Part shown: positions 7,079 through 16,020 of the stretch, piece after piece
How positions within the stretch are numbered: the stretch's first letter is position 1
Layout of the letters: each line of letters begins with the position of its first letter
Assembly: GCA_021822495.1 (NCBI GenBank)
Contig: JAKAQO010000002.1
Location: 33,034 to 97,033 of the forward strand
Direction of reading: 5' to 3'
DNA length: 64,000 nucleotides
Source: a bacterium
GTDB lineage: Bacteria; Elusimicrobiota; Elusimicrobia; UBA1565; UBA9628
Notes under the pieces: model-generated
What the model was told of the DNA's origin: nothing
Seen by the model: only the letters and a program-made list of their open reading frames with translations
Database searches by the model: none
Translations under genes and position numbers: made by a program

Positions 7079-9603
7079 GGCGCAAATTTCTCCTTGACTA
7101 CGATATTGACCAGCCGATGCGGAACAACGATTGTCTTAACTATTTCTTTTCCCTGGGTCATCGCCTTTATTTTATCTAAAGAGAGGGCGGTAAATTTCAG
7201 ATGTTCTTGAGAAATATTTTTTGAAACAGTCAACGCTTCTCTATTTTTACCATTAACCTGAATGACGTATTCAATTTGGTCTTCTTCTAAATATCTCGCT
7301 TCCCAAGAAGGCCATGGTTGCCGCGCCAAGAAATCCCGGTGCCCCAAAACTTCCCATAACTCCTCGCTGATATGAGGAGCCAGAGGGTTAATCAATGACA
7401 AAAGAGTTTCGATATCTATTTTGGCCGGATTCGCCTCGGCATGAATTTGGTTGGCGTAAATCATGAGAGTTGAGACCACCGTGTTAAAGCCAAATCCCTC
7501 GATGTCCTCGGTCACTTTCTTAATCGTGCGGTTTCTGAGAAAGATTAAGCCTTCCCCCTCCGTCCATTTAACTTCGTGAACCAGGGTCCAAATTTTTCTT
7601 AAGAAGCGGTAAGAGCCTTCAATTGAACGCATGTCCCAGGGTTTAGACTGCTCAAAAGGCCCCATGAACATCTCATAAATCCTAAAAGTATCGGCGCCGT
7701 AGCGGCGAATGATTTCATCGGGGCTGACCACATTTTTCTTGGACTTGGACATTTTCTCAACTTGACTCTCCAGCTTTTCGCCGGTTTGAGTGAGAATAGG
7801 TTCGCCCGCAGAGTTAAAAGAAACCTCGTCATAAGGATGATAAACGCCGTTAGAATCGCGATAGGAGAAAGAAAGAATAAGCCCTTGGTGTCGGAGTTTT
7901 TGAAATGGCTCCGGAGTCGAAACCGCGCCCTGGTCAAAAAGAAATTTATGCCAAAACCGGGCATACAAAAGATGGAGAACCGCGTGCTCGCTGCCCCCCA
8001 CATAAACATCCACTGGCATCCAAGCCTTTTCCAGTTTTGGCTCCCACGCCAAATTTTTATTTTGCGGGTCAATAAAGCGCAGATAATACCAACAGGACCC
8101 GGCCCACTGGGGCATGGTATTGGTTTCCCGCTTGGCCGCGCCGCCGCATTGATGGCAAGAAGTATTGACCCAATCTTCAACCAAAGCGAGCGGAGATTCC
8201 CCCGTTCCAGTCGGCTTATAATTGTCTATCTTGGGAAGCAAAACCGGCAAATCCTTTTCCGGGACGGGAAGACTTCCGCATTTCGGGCAATGGAGGATGG
8301 GAATAGGTTCCCCCCAATAGCGCTGTCTTGAAAAAATCCAGTCCCGCAGGCGATATTGCACCGCCCGTTTTCCCAAACCTTTTTCCTCCAAGACCTGAAT
8401 CATTTTTTCTTTGGCTTCCTGGGTCGTAAGACCGTCAATGACCGGAGAATTGGCCGCAACGCCGTCCTCCACGTAGGCAAATTCCTTGACTTCTTCCAAA
8501 AGACCGGACAAAGGCCGCACCACAGGAACAATGGGAAGGCCAAATTTTTTAGCGAAAGCGAAATCCCGCGCGTCATGGGCCGGAACGGCCATGACGGCCC
8601 CCGTCCCATAACTGACGAGAACGTAATCAGCGATCCAAATGGGAACTTTTTTTCCCGTCAGAGGATGAACAGCGTAAGACCCGGTAAACACGCCGGTTTT
8701 ATCTTTCTGTAAATCCGAACGCTCCAGCTCCGCCTTGTTTTTGGACTCCTCAATATAGGCCGACACCGCCGACGCTTTGTCTACTGAAGACAGCTTAAGA
8801 GACAAGGAGTGTTCCGGAGACAAAACCAAATAAGAAACTCCATAAAGGGTGTCGGGGCGAGTCGTAAAGATGGGAATTGATTCTCCCGATTCGGTCTTAA
8901 AATAAATCTCGGCCCCCTCGGATTTTCCGATCCAGTGTTTTTGCATTGCTAAGGTCGAATGGGGCCAATCAAGAATCTCCAAATCTTTTTCAAGCCTATC
9001 GGCATAAGCGGTAATTTTTAGCGTCCACTGCCGAATATTTTTTCTCTCAACCCGCGACTGACAACGCTCACAGGAACCGTTAAAAACCTCTTCATTAGCG
9101 AGCCCCGTTTTGCAAGAGGGGCACCAGTTAATAGGGGCCGTGCTTTCATAGGCCAAGCCTTTTTTAAAGAGCTGCAAAAAAATCCATTGCGTGCATTTAT
9201 AATATTCGGGGTCCGTCGTATTAATCTCGCGCTCCCAATCATAAGAAAAGCCCAGGGATTTGACCTGGCGTTTAAAATTGGCGATATTTTCGCGCGTAAT
9301 GTCTTCTGGATGCCGCCCGGTCTGAATCGCGAAGTTTTCAGCGGGAAGACCGAAGGCGTCCCACCCCATCGGATGCAAAACGTCAAAGCCGAGACGACGC
9401 TTAAAGCGGGAAAGAATGTCGGTAGCGATATATCCTTCCGGATGCCCCACGTGAAGCCCGGCCCCGGAGGGATAGGGAAACATATCGAGACAATAGAATT
9501 TTTTTCCAGACTGGGGAACCTTGGGAGCTTTAAAAAGCCCGGAAGATTCCCACTTCTCCTGCCATTTGGCCTCTATTTCAAAGAATGGAATTAAGTCTGT
9601 CAT
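7075..9603 (-). CDS. leuS: leucyl-tRNA synthetase
   Basis: LeuRS charges tRNA-Leu. The 842-residue protein has the class I HIGH-type motif in PYPSGAGLHVGHPEGY (residues 43-58), zinc-ribbon-like CPSC...CERCQ cysteines, the CP1 editing region with TTRPDTLYGVSY and GTGAVMAVPAHDARD, and the KMSKS motif in EKMSKSKKNVVSP. It ends with the anticodon-binding and C-terminal domains. The ATG is only 7 bases after the 3' end of the upstream tRNA, and no ribosome-binding site is visible. After tRNA processing the leuS mRNA would have a 7-base leader. Confidence 0.98.
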   Translation of the reverse strand: MTDLIPFFEIEAKWQEKWESSGLFKAPKVPQSGKKFYCLDMFPYPSGAGLHVGHPEGYIATDILSRFKRRLGFDVLHPMGWDAFGLPAENFAIQTGRHPEDITRENIANFKRQVKSLGFSYDWEREINTTDPEYYKCTQWIFLQLFKKGLAYESTAPINWCPSCKTGLANEEVFNGSCERCQSRVERKNIRQWTLKITAYADRLEKDLEILDWPHSTLAMQKHWIGKSEGAEIYFKTESGESIPIFTTRPDTLYGVSYLVLSPEHSLSLKLSSVDKASAVSAYIEESKNKAELERSDLQKDKTGVFTGSYAVHPLTGKKVPIWIADYVLVSYGTGAVMAVPAHDARDFAFAKKFGLPIVPVVRPLSGLLEEVKEFAYVEDGVAANSPVIDGLTTQEAKEKMIQVLEEKGLGKRAVQYRLRDWIFSRQRYWGEPIPILHCPKCGSLPVPEKDLPVLLPKIDNYKPTGTGESPLALVEDWVNTSCHQCGGAAKRETNTMPQWAGSCWYYLRFIDPQNKNLAWEPKLEKAWMPVDVYVGGSEHAVLHLLYARFWHKFLFDQGAVSTPEPFQKLRHQGLILSFSYRDSNGVYHPYDEVSFNSAGEPILTQTGEKLESQVEKMSKSKKNVVSPDEIIRRYGADTFRIYEMFMGPFEQSKPWDMRSIEGSYRFLRKIWTLVHEVKWTEGEGLIFLRNRTIKKVTEDIEGFGFNTVVSTLMIYANQIHAEANPAKIDIETLLSLINPLAPHISEELWEVLGHRDFLARQPWPSWEARYLEEDQIEYVIQVNGKNREALTVSKNISQEHLKFTALSLDKIKAMTQGKEIVKTIVVPHRLVNIVVKEKFAP

Positions 9604-9610
9604 AAAAATT

Positions 9611-9684
9611 TGCGCCCGGCAGGACTTGAACCTGCGACCCTCCCGTTATGAGCGGGGTGCTCTGACCAACTGAGCTACGGGCGC
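9611..9684 (-). tRNA. tRNA-Met (anticodon CAT), elongator type; tRNA-Ile2 possible
   Basis: A full cloverleaf on the minus strand: acceptor GCGCCCG pairs with CGGGCGC, D-arm GCTC...GAGC, anticodon loop CTCATAA, T-loop GTTCAAGTC. The first acceptor pair is intact, so it is not an initiator tRNA. CCA is not encoded. The first anticodon-stem pair (27-43) appears to be a C-A mismatch. A CAT anticodon modified to lysidine would make it tRNA-Ile, which cannot be excluded by eye. Confidence 0.85.
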
Positions 9685-9851
9685 GTGCGTAAAATCGTTC
9701 CTTACCAGGGCGCATTAATTTTACCAAAAAGGAGTCCGCCACTTCCGTCATCCAAACGTCACGCGGAATTTGCGCTTTCACTATGGTCTTTGGAGACTTA
9801 GCCAAGCTATCATAAAAAGGACGGCTAAATTTAAACTGGGAGAAATCAAAA

Positions 9852-10430
9852 ATGCAAAAAATTAAAGACAAGATTGCAAAACACTTAATCTGCGGGGCTT
9901 TCCTTACTATCAGCGTCCCTGCCGCGCGGGCCACAGGCGTTTCTGATTTAGGACAAAACTTTCAAGAACTAAGCCAAACCATCAAGACTCAATTTCCCAA
10001 TGTCCGCTACCATCTGGTTTTAGAACGGAACGTGGGTTTGAGATGCGAGGATCGCGACGGCGTTGAAGGCCACAACGCGATTGATCTAGACGATATCCCC
10101 GAGGAATTTTACGTCGGAAAGGGCGAATGCGCCAATCTCGCCGGCGCCGATCTGCGCGCCTATGAGCTCGCAAACTTCAACTTTAGCGGAGCTTATATGA
10201 GGAAGGCGAATTTGAATGGGGTAGATTTAAGAGGCTCCAATTTTTACGGAACCGATTTAAGCCAGGCCGATCTTAGAGGAGCTGACTTAAGGGACGCAAA
10301 AAACCTCATCACCGCCAATATCAAAGGGGCCATCTTTGATATGGAGACGAAGTTTCCCTGGGTAGAGGGTCAGGCAAAGATTCACGGCATGATTTGCGTG
10401 GGCGATCCCGACTGGTGCATGGATCAATGA
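9852..10430 (+). CDS. secreted pentapeptide-repeat protein
   Basis: A 192-residue protein with an N-terminal signal peptide (KHLICGAFLTISVPAARA) and, from about residue 95 to 155, pentapeptide repeats of the A(D/N)LxX type: GADLRAYELANFNFSGAYMR, then RKANLNGVDLRGSNFYGTDL and ADLRGADLRDAKNL. Such repeats fold as a right-handed quadrilateral beta-helix, about two to three coils here. Four cysteines lie outside the repeats. A GGGAG ribosome-binding site precedes the ATG. It is probably periplasmic. Its ligand or partner is not evident. Confidence 0.8.
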   Translation: MQKIKDKIAKHLICGAFLTISVPAARATGVSDLGQNFQELSQTIKTQFPNVRYHLVLERNVGLRCEDRDGVEGHNAIDLDDIPEEFYVGKGECANLAGADLRAYELANFNFSGAYMRKANLNGVDLRGSNFYGTDLSQADLRGADLRDAKNLITANIKGAIFDMETKFPWVEGQAKIHGMICVGDPDWCMDQ

Positions 10431-10490
10431 CGGAAGCTCTAATGTCGCGAAACGTCACGCGTTTGTTACTCGTTTGTTGCGTTCAAGTCA

Positions 10491-10520
10491 TTGACACCAA
10501 GGCCCTGAAACCGATACCTT
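10491..10520 (+). promoter_or_regulatory. weak predicted promoter of the DUF47-pit operon
   Basis: A perfect TTGACA at 10491-10496 is followed after 18 bp by a poor -10 TACCTT at 10515-10520. The ATG at 10527 is 6 bases downstream, so this transcript would be leaderless. The -35 box is strong but the -10 box is weak. Confidence 0.35.
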
Positions 10521-10526
10521 GTCTCT

Positions 10527-11150
10527 ATGATTAGATTTATCCCACGCGAAGAAAAATTTTTCGACCTCTTTGAGGCTCAGGCCGCGCATAACGTCGAGGC
10601 CGCGGGCGTTTTTAAAGACCTTACTTCTCAGTGGAGCCTTGAATCTCCTCTCTTTCAGAAACTTCAAGATATTGAGCATGAAGCCGATATCACGACCCAT
10701 GAGGTTTACGATCGTTTAAACCGCACTTTCATTACCCCTTTTGACCGCGAGGACATCCACGAACTCGCCTCCGAGCTTGACGATATCGTGGATTTGATTC
10801 AATCAGTTTCCATTCGCATGAAAATTTATCGCATCGACCGCTCGGACGCCCCGCTTCTCAGTCTCGCCGAAATTTTGCTCAACGCCACCGAAAATATCCA
10901 GAAAGCGGTCTCTGAACTCAGGCGCCCTGAAAAACAACGGCGCGTTTTGGATTATTGCATCGAGATCAACCGCCTTGAAAACGCCGGGGATAAGGCCCTT
11001 GAAGAAGCGCTCAGCCATCTTTTCGACGGACGCCCGGAGCCCCTTGAAGTCATCAAGTGGAAAGAAATTTACGAGGGCATCGAAACGGCCATTGATAAGT
11101 GCGAGGACGTGGCCAATGTTTTTGAGTCCATTCTCGTTAAATCCTCGTAA
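10527..11150 (+). CDS. DUF47/PhoU-like phosphate transport regulator
   Basis: A 207-residue all-helical protein of the DUF47 (YkaA/PhoU-related) family. Members occur next to Pit transporters and are thought to modulate phosphate uptake, possibly binding metal. Seen here are the family block FDLFEAQAAHNVEAAGVF near the N terminus, EHEADITTHEVYDRLNRTFITPFDREDIHELASELDDIVD (the E-x-x-x-D metal-ligand-like helices) and ENAGDKALEEALSHLF. It overlaps the pit gene by one base (TAATG), the standard arrangement. No Shine-Dalgarno is visible before the ATG. Confidence 0.9.
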   Translation: MIRFIPREEKFFDLFEAQAAHNVEAAGVFKDLTSQWSLESPLFQKLQDIEHEADITTHEVYDRLNRTFITPFDREDIHELASELDDIVDLIQSVSIRMKIYRIDRSDAPLLSLAEILLNATENIQKAVSELRRPEKQRRVLDYCIEINRLENAGDKALEEALSHLFDGRPEPLEVIKWKEIYEGIETAIDKCEDVANVFESILVKSS

Positions 11151-12145
11151 TGCCTCACTTAACTCTTGTTTACGGCATCGTCGGTCTCGCTCTTTTCTTT
11201 GATTTCTTAAATGGAATGCATGACGCCGCCAATGAAATCGCGACCGTCGTCTCAACCCGGGTTCTTTCCCCCCGAAACGCGGTTTTATGGGCCGCCTGCT
11301 TTCACATGGTCGCGGCCTTTGGGTTCGGCGTTCATGTCGCCGACACCATAGGAAAAGGTCTTGTTTCGCCCAAAACTATGGATAACGCCGTCATTCTTGG
11401 CGCGCTCGTTGGAGGATCTCTTTGGAATTACCTCACCATCCGCGTCGGGCTTCCGGTCAGTTCTTCCCATTCTTTGATTGGCGGCCTCGTTGGGGCCGCG
11501 GTCGCGAAAGCGGGCTGGGGGTGTCTCATGCCCTGGGGAATCGGGCTTGTCGTCGCCTTCATGATTATTTCTCCTCTTTTTGGACTTCTTTTAGGCTATA
11601 CCCTCATGATTCTCAGCTCCTGGGCTTTTCGCAAGAGTTCTCCTCGACACGTGGATATTTTCGCGCGCGTTGGGCAATTGGCATCCTCCGCTTTTTTAAG
11701 TCTTGCCCACGGCCTTAACGACGCTCAAAAAACCATGGGGGTCATCGCCATTCTCCTGTTTTCAAACGGAGTGTTGGGCCCGCACTTTTACATTCCTAAA
11801 TGGGTCATCTTAAGCTGTTACGCCGTGATGTCTCTTGGAACCTTGGCTGGAGGCTGGAAGGTCGTCCACACAGTCGGGCAACGGATCACTAAACTGCGCC
11901 CCTTGAGCGGAATGTGCGCCGATCTCGGTTCCGGAACCGTCATGTTTGTTTGCGGAATAGTGGGAATTCCGATTTCGACGACGCATCTCGTCAATGGAAC
12001 CTTGATGGGAGTGGGCGCGACTCAAAGGCTTTCCGCCGTGAGATGGGGAGTGGTCAAGGAAATCATCGTCGCATGGCTCATCACCATTCCCTGCGCGGCG
12101 GCAGTCGCCGCCATCAGCTATCATATTTTCGCGCATTTTATTTGA
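11150..12145 (+). CDS. pit: inorganic phosphate transporter, Pit family
   Basis: A low-affinity inner-membrane phosphate/cation symporter. The 331-residue protein has about ten hydrophobic segments and the duplicated PiT signature: FFDFLNGMHDAANEIATVVSTRVLSP near the N terminus and SLAHGLNDAQKTMGVIAI in the middle. Other family blocks are LPVSSSHSLIGGLVGA and GIPISTTHLVNGTLMGVG. The gene directly follows its DUF47 partner. No other phosphate genes are nearby. Confidence 0.95.
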   Translation: MPHLTLVYGIVGLALFFDFLNGMHDAANEIATVVSTRVLSPRNAVLWAACFHMVAAFGFGVHVADTIGKGLVSPKTMDNAVILGALVGGSLWNYLTIRVGLPVSSSHSLIGGLVGAAVAKAGWGCLMPWGIGLVVAFMIISPLFGLLLGYTLMILSSWAFRKSSPRHVDIFARVGQLASSAFLSLAHGLNDAQKTMGVIAILLFSNGVLGPHFYIPKWVILSCYAVMSLGTLAGGWKVVHTVGQRITKLRPLSGMCADLGSGTVMFVCGIVGIPISTTHLVNGTLMGVGATQRLSAVRWGVVKEIIVAWLITIPCAAAVAAISYHIFAHFI

Positions 12146-12195
12146 CTTTAGACGCTAAAAGGGTCAAAATAACAGGGTCAAGGAGATTTCCCCCA

Positions 12196-12558
12196 ATGAA
12201 AATATCCCTAATAAAAAATAGCGTCTCTTTTATCCTCCTCACGGCGCTGGTCGCCAGCTTTTCGGGATGCCTCTATACCAATACTTACGCGCCCGATTCT
12301 TACCGATCAGCCACGCCCATTGACGTCAAGGCCGCCGCCTCCGATCCCATCGTTTCCGGACAGGGATGCACCTATTCTGTTTTATGGATGGTCAGTTGGG
12401 GAAATTCAGGATACGCCATCGCAACCCACCGCGCTTTAAAAAACGACCCCCAAGGTGTTCTTTATGACGTCAAAGCGGATCTAAAAGTGACTTCCTATGT
12501 GCTTGGATTATGGACCAGGGCTTGCACCATTGTCACCGGCAGAGCCGGACACGTGTGA
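12196..12558 (+). CDS. TRL-like lipoprotein
   Basis: A 120-residue protein with a lipoprotein signal peptide ending in the lipobox FSGC (Cys24). The mature part has the pattern GxGCTYSVLWMVSWGNSG..A..AL......GVLYDVKADLKVTSYVLGLWTRACTIVTG. This resembles TRL-type small envelope proteins (a cysteine plus glycine turn, then a repeating beta-rich stretch ending in C-T-x-V-x-G). The ATG at 12196 is chosen because AAGGAG lies 10 bases before it. It is followed by a paralogue sharing the same architecture. The family name is a moderate-confidence match. Confidence 0.65.
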   Translation: MKISLIKNSVSFILLTALVASFSGCLYTNTYAPDSYRSATPIDVKAAASDPIVSGQGCTYSVLWMVSWGNSGYAIATHRALKNDPQGVLYDVKADLKVTSYVLGLWTRACTIVTGRAGHV

Positions 12559-13004
12559 AAAAATTATTTTTAATTATCGCCTTTTTACCCATCAACGCTT
12601 TTTCCGCCACCTATACATCCAATCCATCCATCGTCAGTCCCAGCGGATATTTCATCGTCTATGACGTTCAAGGAACCCTTTCTTTTGAACCCTCCACCCG
12701 CTGGGAATTGCCTAAAGACATCACAACCATAGGCCAAGTGACCGGGCAAAGTTGCGCTTATGCCCTCAGCATCCCTATCGCCCTAGCTTTGACCGCTTCC
12801 AAGGTTTCGGGAGCTTATGGAGAAAACGGATATAATAAAGCGGTCAAAAACATTTTAAAAGTCCATCCGGATATTTCCGGGATTTATGACGTCAAAGTCG
12901 ACACGCATATCATCACCGTCCTAGGGATATTTACGCGACAATGCTTGCTCCTTTCAGCTCGGGCGTTTAAAATCCAAAACCCAAAGGCAGGGCAAAAAAT
13001 ATGA
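12555..13004 (+). CDS. TRL-like secreted protein, paralogue of the preceding gene
   Basis: A 149-residue protein started at a GTG that overlaps the previous stop (GTGA at 12555-12558). Starting there gives a clean signal peptide, MKKLFLIIAFLPINAFSA. The mature part repeats the neighbour's layout: GQSCAYALSIPIALALTASKVSGAYGENGYNKAVK, then GIYDVKVDTHIITVLGIFTRQCLLLSARA. This one lacks the lipobox cysteine, so it is probably periplasmic rather than lipid-anchored. It overlaps the next gene by 4 bases (ATGA). Function unknown. Confidence 0.65.
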   Translation: MKKLFLIIAFLPINAFSATYTSNPSIVSPSGYFIVYDVQGTLSFEPSTRWELPKDITTIGQVTGQSCAYALSIPIALALTASKVSGAYGENGYNKAVKNILKVHPDISGIYDVKVDTHIITVLGIFTRQCLLLSARAFKIQNPKAGQKI

Positions 13005-13567
13005 GAGAAACGCTGGTCTCTTTCGATCGCTACCTATTTCACATCATCAACGGCGTTTTGGTCTGTCGTCCGCTTAATTACGTGATGCCGACCATTACGG
13101 ACTTTCACAAAATCTCTCTTGTTCGCTTTGTTCTTTTACCGGCCATCATCCTTTTTTGGATTTGGAAAAGAAGAGGCGAAGCCCTTCGGGTCATTTTAGT
13201 TCTGGGAATCGTCGCCGGATTTACCGATTTGATCGCTTATCGGATCGTCAAACCCCTAGTTGGAAGATTGCGCCCCCCCTTAGCCGGAATTCCCGTCGTT
13301 TTGAGAGCGCATTTCGGCGGAAAACTTAGTTTTCCCTCCAATCACGCGGCTAATATGTTTGCCGCCGCCGCGGTCCTCAGCGCGGCTTACCCCACCTTAA
13401 CCCCGTTTTTTTACACCGCCGCCGTCATTGTCTCTTATAGCCGCGTTTATGTCGGCGTCCATTATCCTTTTGACGTCATTGGCGGAGCCGTTTTGGGTTC
13501 CATTATCGCCTTTATCGCAATACGCGCCGCCCGAAAAACCGGCATTTTTCAACAATCAAAAGCCTAA
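13001..13567 (+). CDS. PAP2-family membrane phosphatase
   Basis: A 188-residue membrane protein with the three phosphatidic-acid-phosphatase signatures: KPLVGRLRPPL (K-x6-R-P), SFPSNHAAN (PSGH-like, with Asn replacing Gly) and SRVYVGVHYPFDVIGG (S-R-x5-H-x3-D). Such enzymes remove phosphate from lipid phosphates such as undecaprenyl pyrophosphate on the periplasmic face. About five hydrophobic segments are visible. It overlaps the preceding TRL-like gene (ATGA). A glycosyltransferase that would use polyprenyl-linked sugars follows. Confidence 0.88.
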   Translation: MRETLVSFDRYLFHIINGVLVCRPLNYVMPTITDFHKISLVRFVLLPAIILFWIWKRRGEALRVILVLGIVAGFTDLIAYRIVKPLVGRLRPPLAGIPVVLRAHFGGKLSFPSNHAANMFAAAAVLSAAYPTLTPFFYTAAVIVSYSRVYVGVHYPFDVIGGAVLGSIIAFIAIRAARKTGIFQQSKA

Positions 13568-13591
13568 TCCCCGTTACGATTTAAAAACAGA

Positions 13592-15172
13592 GTGACCGCA
13601 AAAAAAATCTCCGCCCTTTTTCTTTTGCTGGTATTGCCCTCGGTCTTATTTCTGCTAAGAAAAAATCAAATTTCCATTCCCCTTATCAGCGACGAAGGCG
13701 AATACGCCTATGAAGCCCGACTTCTCACTCAAGGAGGTCTGCCCTATCAAGACGCCTATAATCAAAAGCCGCCTCTCGTTTTTTTTCTCTATCGTCTGGC
13801 CTATGGGTTTTCCCAAAACCCTCTTGCGCCCCGAGTTCTTGATTTCATTTTCGCGTGTTTGACGATGGTCTTTCTTTTTCTTTTGACCCCGGAAACTTGG
13901 AGTTTGGCTTCTCGGCTAGCCTCTCCGGCTGTTTTCGCGGTCATAAGTTCCACCCCTTTGGCCGATCTATTTTCCGCTAATTGCGAAATGTTTTTAGTCC
14001 TTTTTAACGCCGCCTCTATTTGGACGCTGGTGAAGTTTTGGAAAAGCCCCCGGCATTTGTTTTGGGCGTTTCTCTCCGGCCTTTTTTGCGGATTGGCCTT
14101 CATGACCAAGCAAACCGTCTTCTGGTTCATCCTAGGGCTCATCCCGTTTTTCATTTGGACCTATCAGCGCCCGAAAGCTCTCAAGCAAACAGGTCTTTTT
14201 GGCGCGGGCGTTCTTTTGCCCCCACTGGCCTTCGTTTTTTATTTTTGGATCAGGGGAGACTTGCGGCCCTTTATGGCGGAAGCCTTTCTCAATAACGGGC
14301 GATATATCGGCATTATCTCGCATCTAGGCATGGGAGCAATTTTCCAACACGTTGTCCTCTGGTGGGGCGGATGGTATGGAAAAAAGGTTATTCTCCCCGA
14401 CTGGCCGATTTGGGGGCTTTGTTTTTATGCCTTGAGCGTCCTTCAAATCAATGAAGAAAATCGCTTCGGGGTTTTGGCAACATTGTGGCTGGGAACCAGT
14501 TTCATGGGCGCCATGACCGGGCTTTTTTTATTTCCGCATTATTTTTTTACCGTCTATCCGCCGCTCTCAATTCTTGCGGCTCAAGGAGTCCAATGCCTCA
14601 AGGAAAAATATCAATTGTCTTCGCGTTCTCTCGGATTCTTAATCCTTACGGCGTGTCTCTACCCTATTTTTATTCAAAGCCGCGCTTATTTCGAGGAATC
14701 TCCTCTTGAGCTTTCCAAAACTCTTCTTTATCCAAATCCGCTCTTTGAATCAAAACTCATCGCCCAAGAAATTCAAGAACAAACCAGCCCCGAGGAAAAA
14801 ATTTATGTATTCGGATCTGAGCCCGAGATTTATATTTATAGCGAAAGAAAGGCCGCGACGCCCTACATCACCTCTTATCCCTTGACCTTATTTCCCAAGG
14901 ATAAGGCCCAAATATCCGAGGAACTCTCTCGACTTCAGAACGCGCCTCCTAGCTCAATTGTCTATTGCGACATCGCAGGCTCTCAAGTCATCGGCTCTAA
15001 TTTAGGAATCTATTTTCGGGACGAAATCCAAAATTTTCTTAAAACGCGCTATTCTCTTGTTGGAAAAGTTCCCGTTTTACCCAATGACGCCCCGCCTCAA
15101 TTTATTTCAGAAACGAATTTCCCCTTATTTGACGACAGCAACACGCTCTATCTTTTCCGTTTAAAGGAATAA
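13592..15172 (+). CDS. GT39/ArnT-like membrane glycosyltransferase
   Basis: A 526-residue multi-pass membrane protein. The first periplasmic loop has PLISDEGEYAYEARLLTQGGLPYQDAYNQKPPLVFFLY, the acidic D-E motif and Y-x-x-x-P-P pattern of the PMT/ArnT (dolichyl- or polyprenyl-phosphate mannosyltransferase-like) superfamily. About ten hydrophobic helices follow, then a soluble C-terminal domain of about 150 residues. These enzymes move a sugar from a polyprenyl phosphate carrier to protein or lipid. The start is a GTG without a clear ribosome-binding site. Donor and acceptor cannot be told. Confidence 0.75.
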   Translation: MTAKKISALFLLLVLPSVLFLLRKNQISIPLISDEGEYAYEARLLTQGGLPYQDAYNQKPPLVFFLYRLAYGFSQNPLAPRVLDFIFACLTMVFLFLLTPETWSLASRLASPAVFAVISSTPLADLFSANCEMFLVLFNAASIWTLVKFWKSPRHLFWAFLSGLFCGLAFMTKQTVFWFILGLIPFFIWTYQRPKALKQTGLFGAGVLLPPLAFVFYFWIRGDLRPFMAEAFLNNGRYIGIISHLGMGAIFQHVVLWWGGWYGKKVILPDWPIWGLCFYALSVLQINEENRFGVLATLWLGTSFMGAMTGLFLFPHYFFTVYPPLSILAAQGVQCLKEKYQLSSRSLGFLILTACLYPIFIQSRAYFEESPLELSKTLLYPNPLFESKLIAQEIQEQTSPEEKIYVFGSEPEIYIYSERKAATPYITSYPLTLFPKDKAQISEELSRLQNAPPSSIVYCDIAGSQVIGSNLGIYFRDEIQNFLKTRYSLVGKVPVLPNDAPPQFISETNFPLFDDSNTLYLFRLKE

Positions 15173-15173
15173 A

Positions 15174-15262
15174 AAAGGGACAGTCCCCTTTTCCTCATAA
15201 TCTTAAGGTCGGGACAGCGCCATCCTTAAGAATTATGAAGAAACGGCACAGTCCCCTTTTTA
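15174..15262 (-). repeat. dispersed palindromic repeat, copy B, between convergent genes
   Basis: About 89 bp, the reverse complement of copy A with roughly 80 percent identity by eye. Both ends carry GGGGACTG/CAGTCCCC motifs. It lies immediately after the plus-strand glycosyltransferase stop and reaches the TAA of the minus-strand cysteine-rich gene. The AAAGGGACAGTCCCCTTTT hairpin could act as a terminator for the convergent pair. Confidence 0.75.
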
Positions 15263-15946
15263 GGAACACGAATCCGTGCCTTCCTTGCAACCGTAACGGG
15301 ACTGATAAAAGCACTCCTGTTGAAGCTCTTGGTTTTTTTGAACCTTGGCCTCGCATTCTCCCTGAAGCCGGACTGATTTCTGATAAGAAGCGTCTTTTTG
15401 GAGACAATGCCTTAAACAATCTTTTTGACAGGATTTCCCCGAAAAACTAAAAAGCCTCTTCTTTTCACACCGACTTCGACATTTTGGTTTACACAAGAGT
15501 TCTAATTCTTCTTCAGCGCTCGCGGCATAGACAGCCTCGCAGTGAGTAACACCGTTTCTCACGCAAATTTTCGAATTCCACTCGACGCATTGATCAAGAG
15601 AGCAGGAAGGGTTTGCCCCCGAGTCTTGAACAGATATTTGATTGGGCGAGGAAGAATTTCCCGCGCCCACGACATATTCTCCGGTTGGACCTCCATGAAA
15701 AGCCGAACGAACCGTCGGCGCGCGTACTGAGGGTTGAGAAACCTCAAAAGCTCCGCCGGGGACGGATTTAACGGCGTCATTATGGGTAAAATTATTTTTC
15801 AGTCTCGCGAAATCAACCTGGGTATTGTCGGTCGGGTACCCCGAGCTCCCTCCATCAAGAGTTGGAAACTGCTGAGCCCTGAGTGGAAAAACGAAAACCG
15901 CGCTTGTAAGAGTTAAAAACGCCACGCCTAGGCAAAACCCACGCAT
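15260..15946 (-). CDS. secreted cysteine-rich protein, unknown function
   Basis: Starting at the ATG at 15946 gives a signal peptide MRGFCLGVAFLTLTSAVFVF ending at LRAQ. An upstream in-frame ATG at 16003 would add a hydrophilic stretch and is less likely. The mature protein of about 205 residues has a low-complexity Ser/Gly/Pro first half and a second half with 15 or so cysteines, many paired as CxxxC (CKPKCRSRCEKK, CQKDCLRHCLQ). This suggests a disulfide-stabilised or metal-binding helical domain. The stop codon is the edge of repeat copy B. No family recognised. Confidence 0.65.
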   Translation of the reverse strand: MRGFCLGVAFLTLTSAVFVFPLRAQQFPTLDGGSSGYPTDNTQVDFARLKNNFTHNDAVKSVPGGAFEVSQPSVRAPTVRSAFHGGPTGEYVVGAGNSSSPNQISVQDSGANPSCSLDQCVEWNSKICVRNGVTHCEAVYAASAEEELELLCKPKCRSRCEKKRLFSFSGKSCQKDCLRHCLQKDASYQKSVRLQGECEAKVQKNQELQQECFYQSRYGCKEGTDSCS

Positions 15947-16020
15947 AAAACCATTATGCGCCGAATTTAGGGGTTTGTCAATTGGAAAACTAATTACTGT
16001 CATTTAAAATTGAAAAGTGA

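Noticed and set aside
9611-9684. Initiator tRNA-Met
   Set aside because: The first acceptor pair is a normal G-C pair. Initiator tRNAs have a mismatch there.
11914-12195. N-terminal extension of TRL-like gene 1 into pit
   Set aside because: The translation is Arg/Ser-rich shadow sequence of pit. The ATG at 12196 has AAGGAG and a lipoprotein signal.
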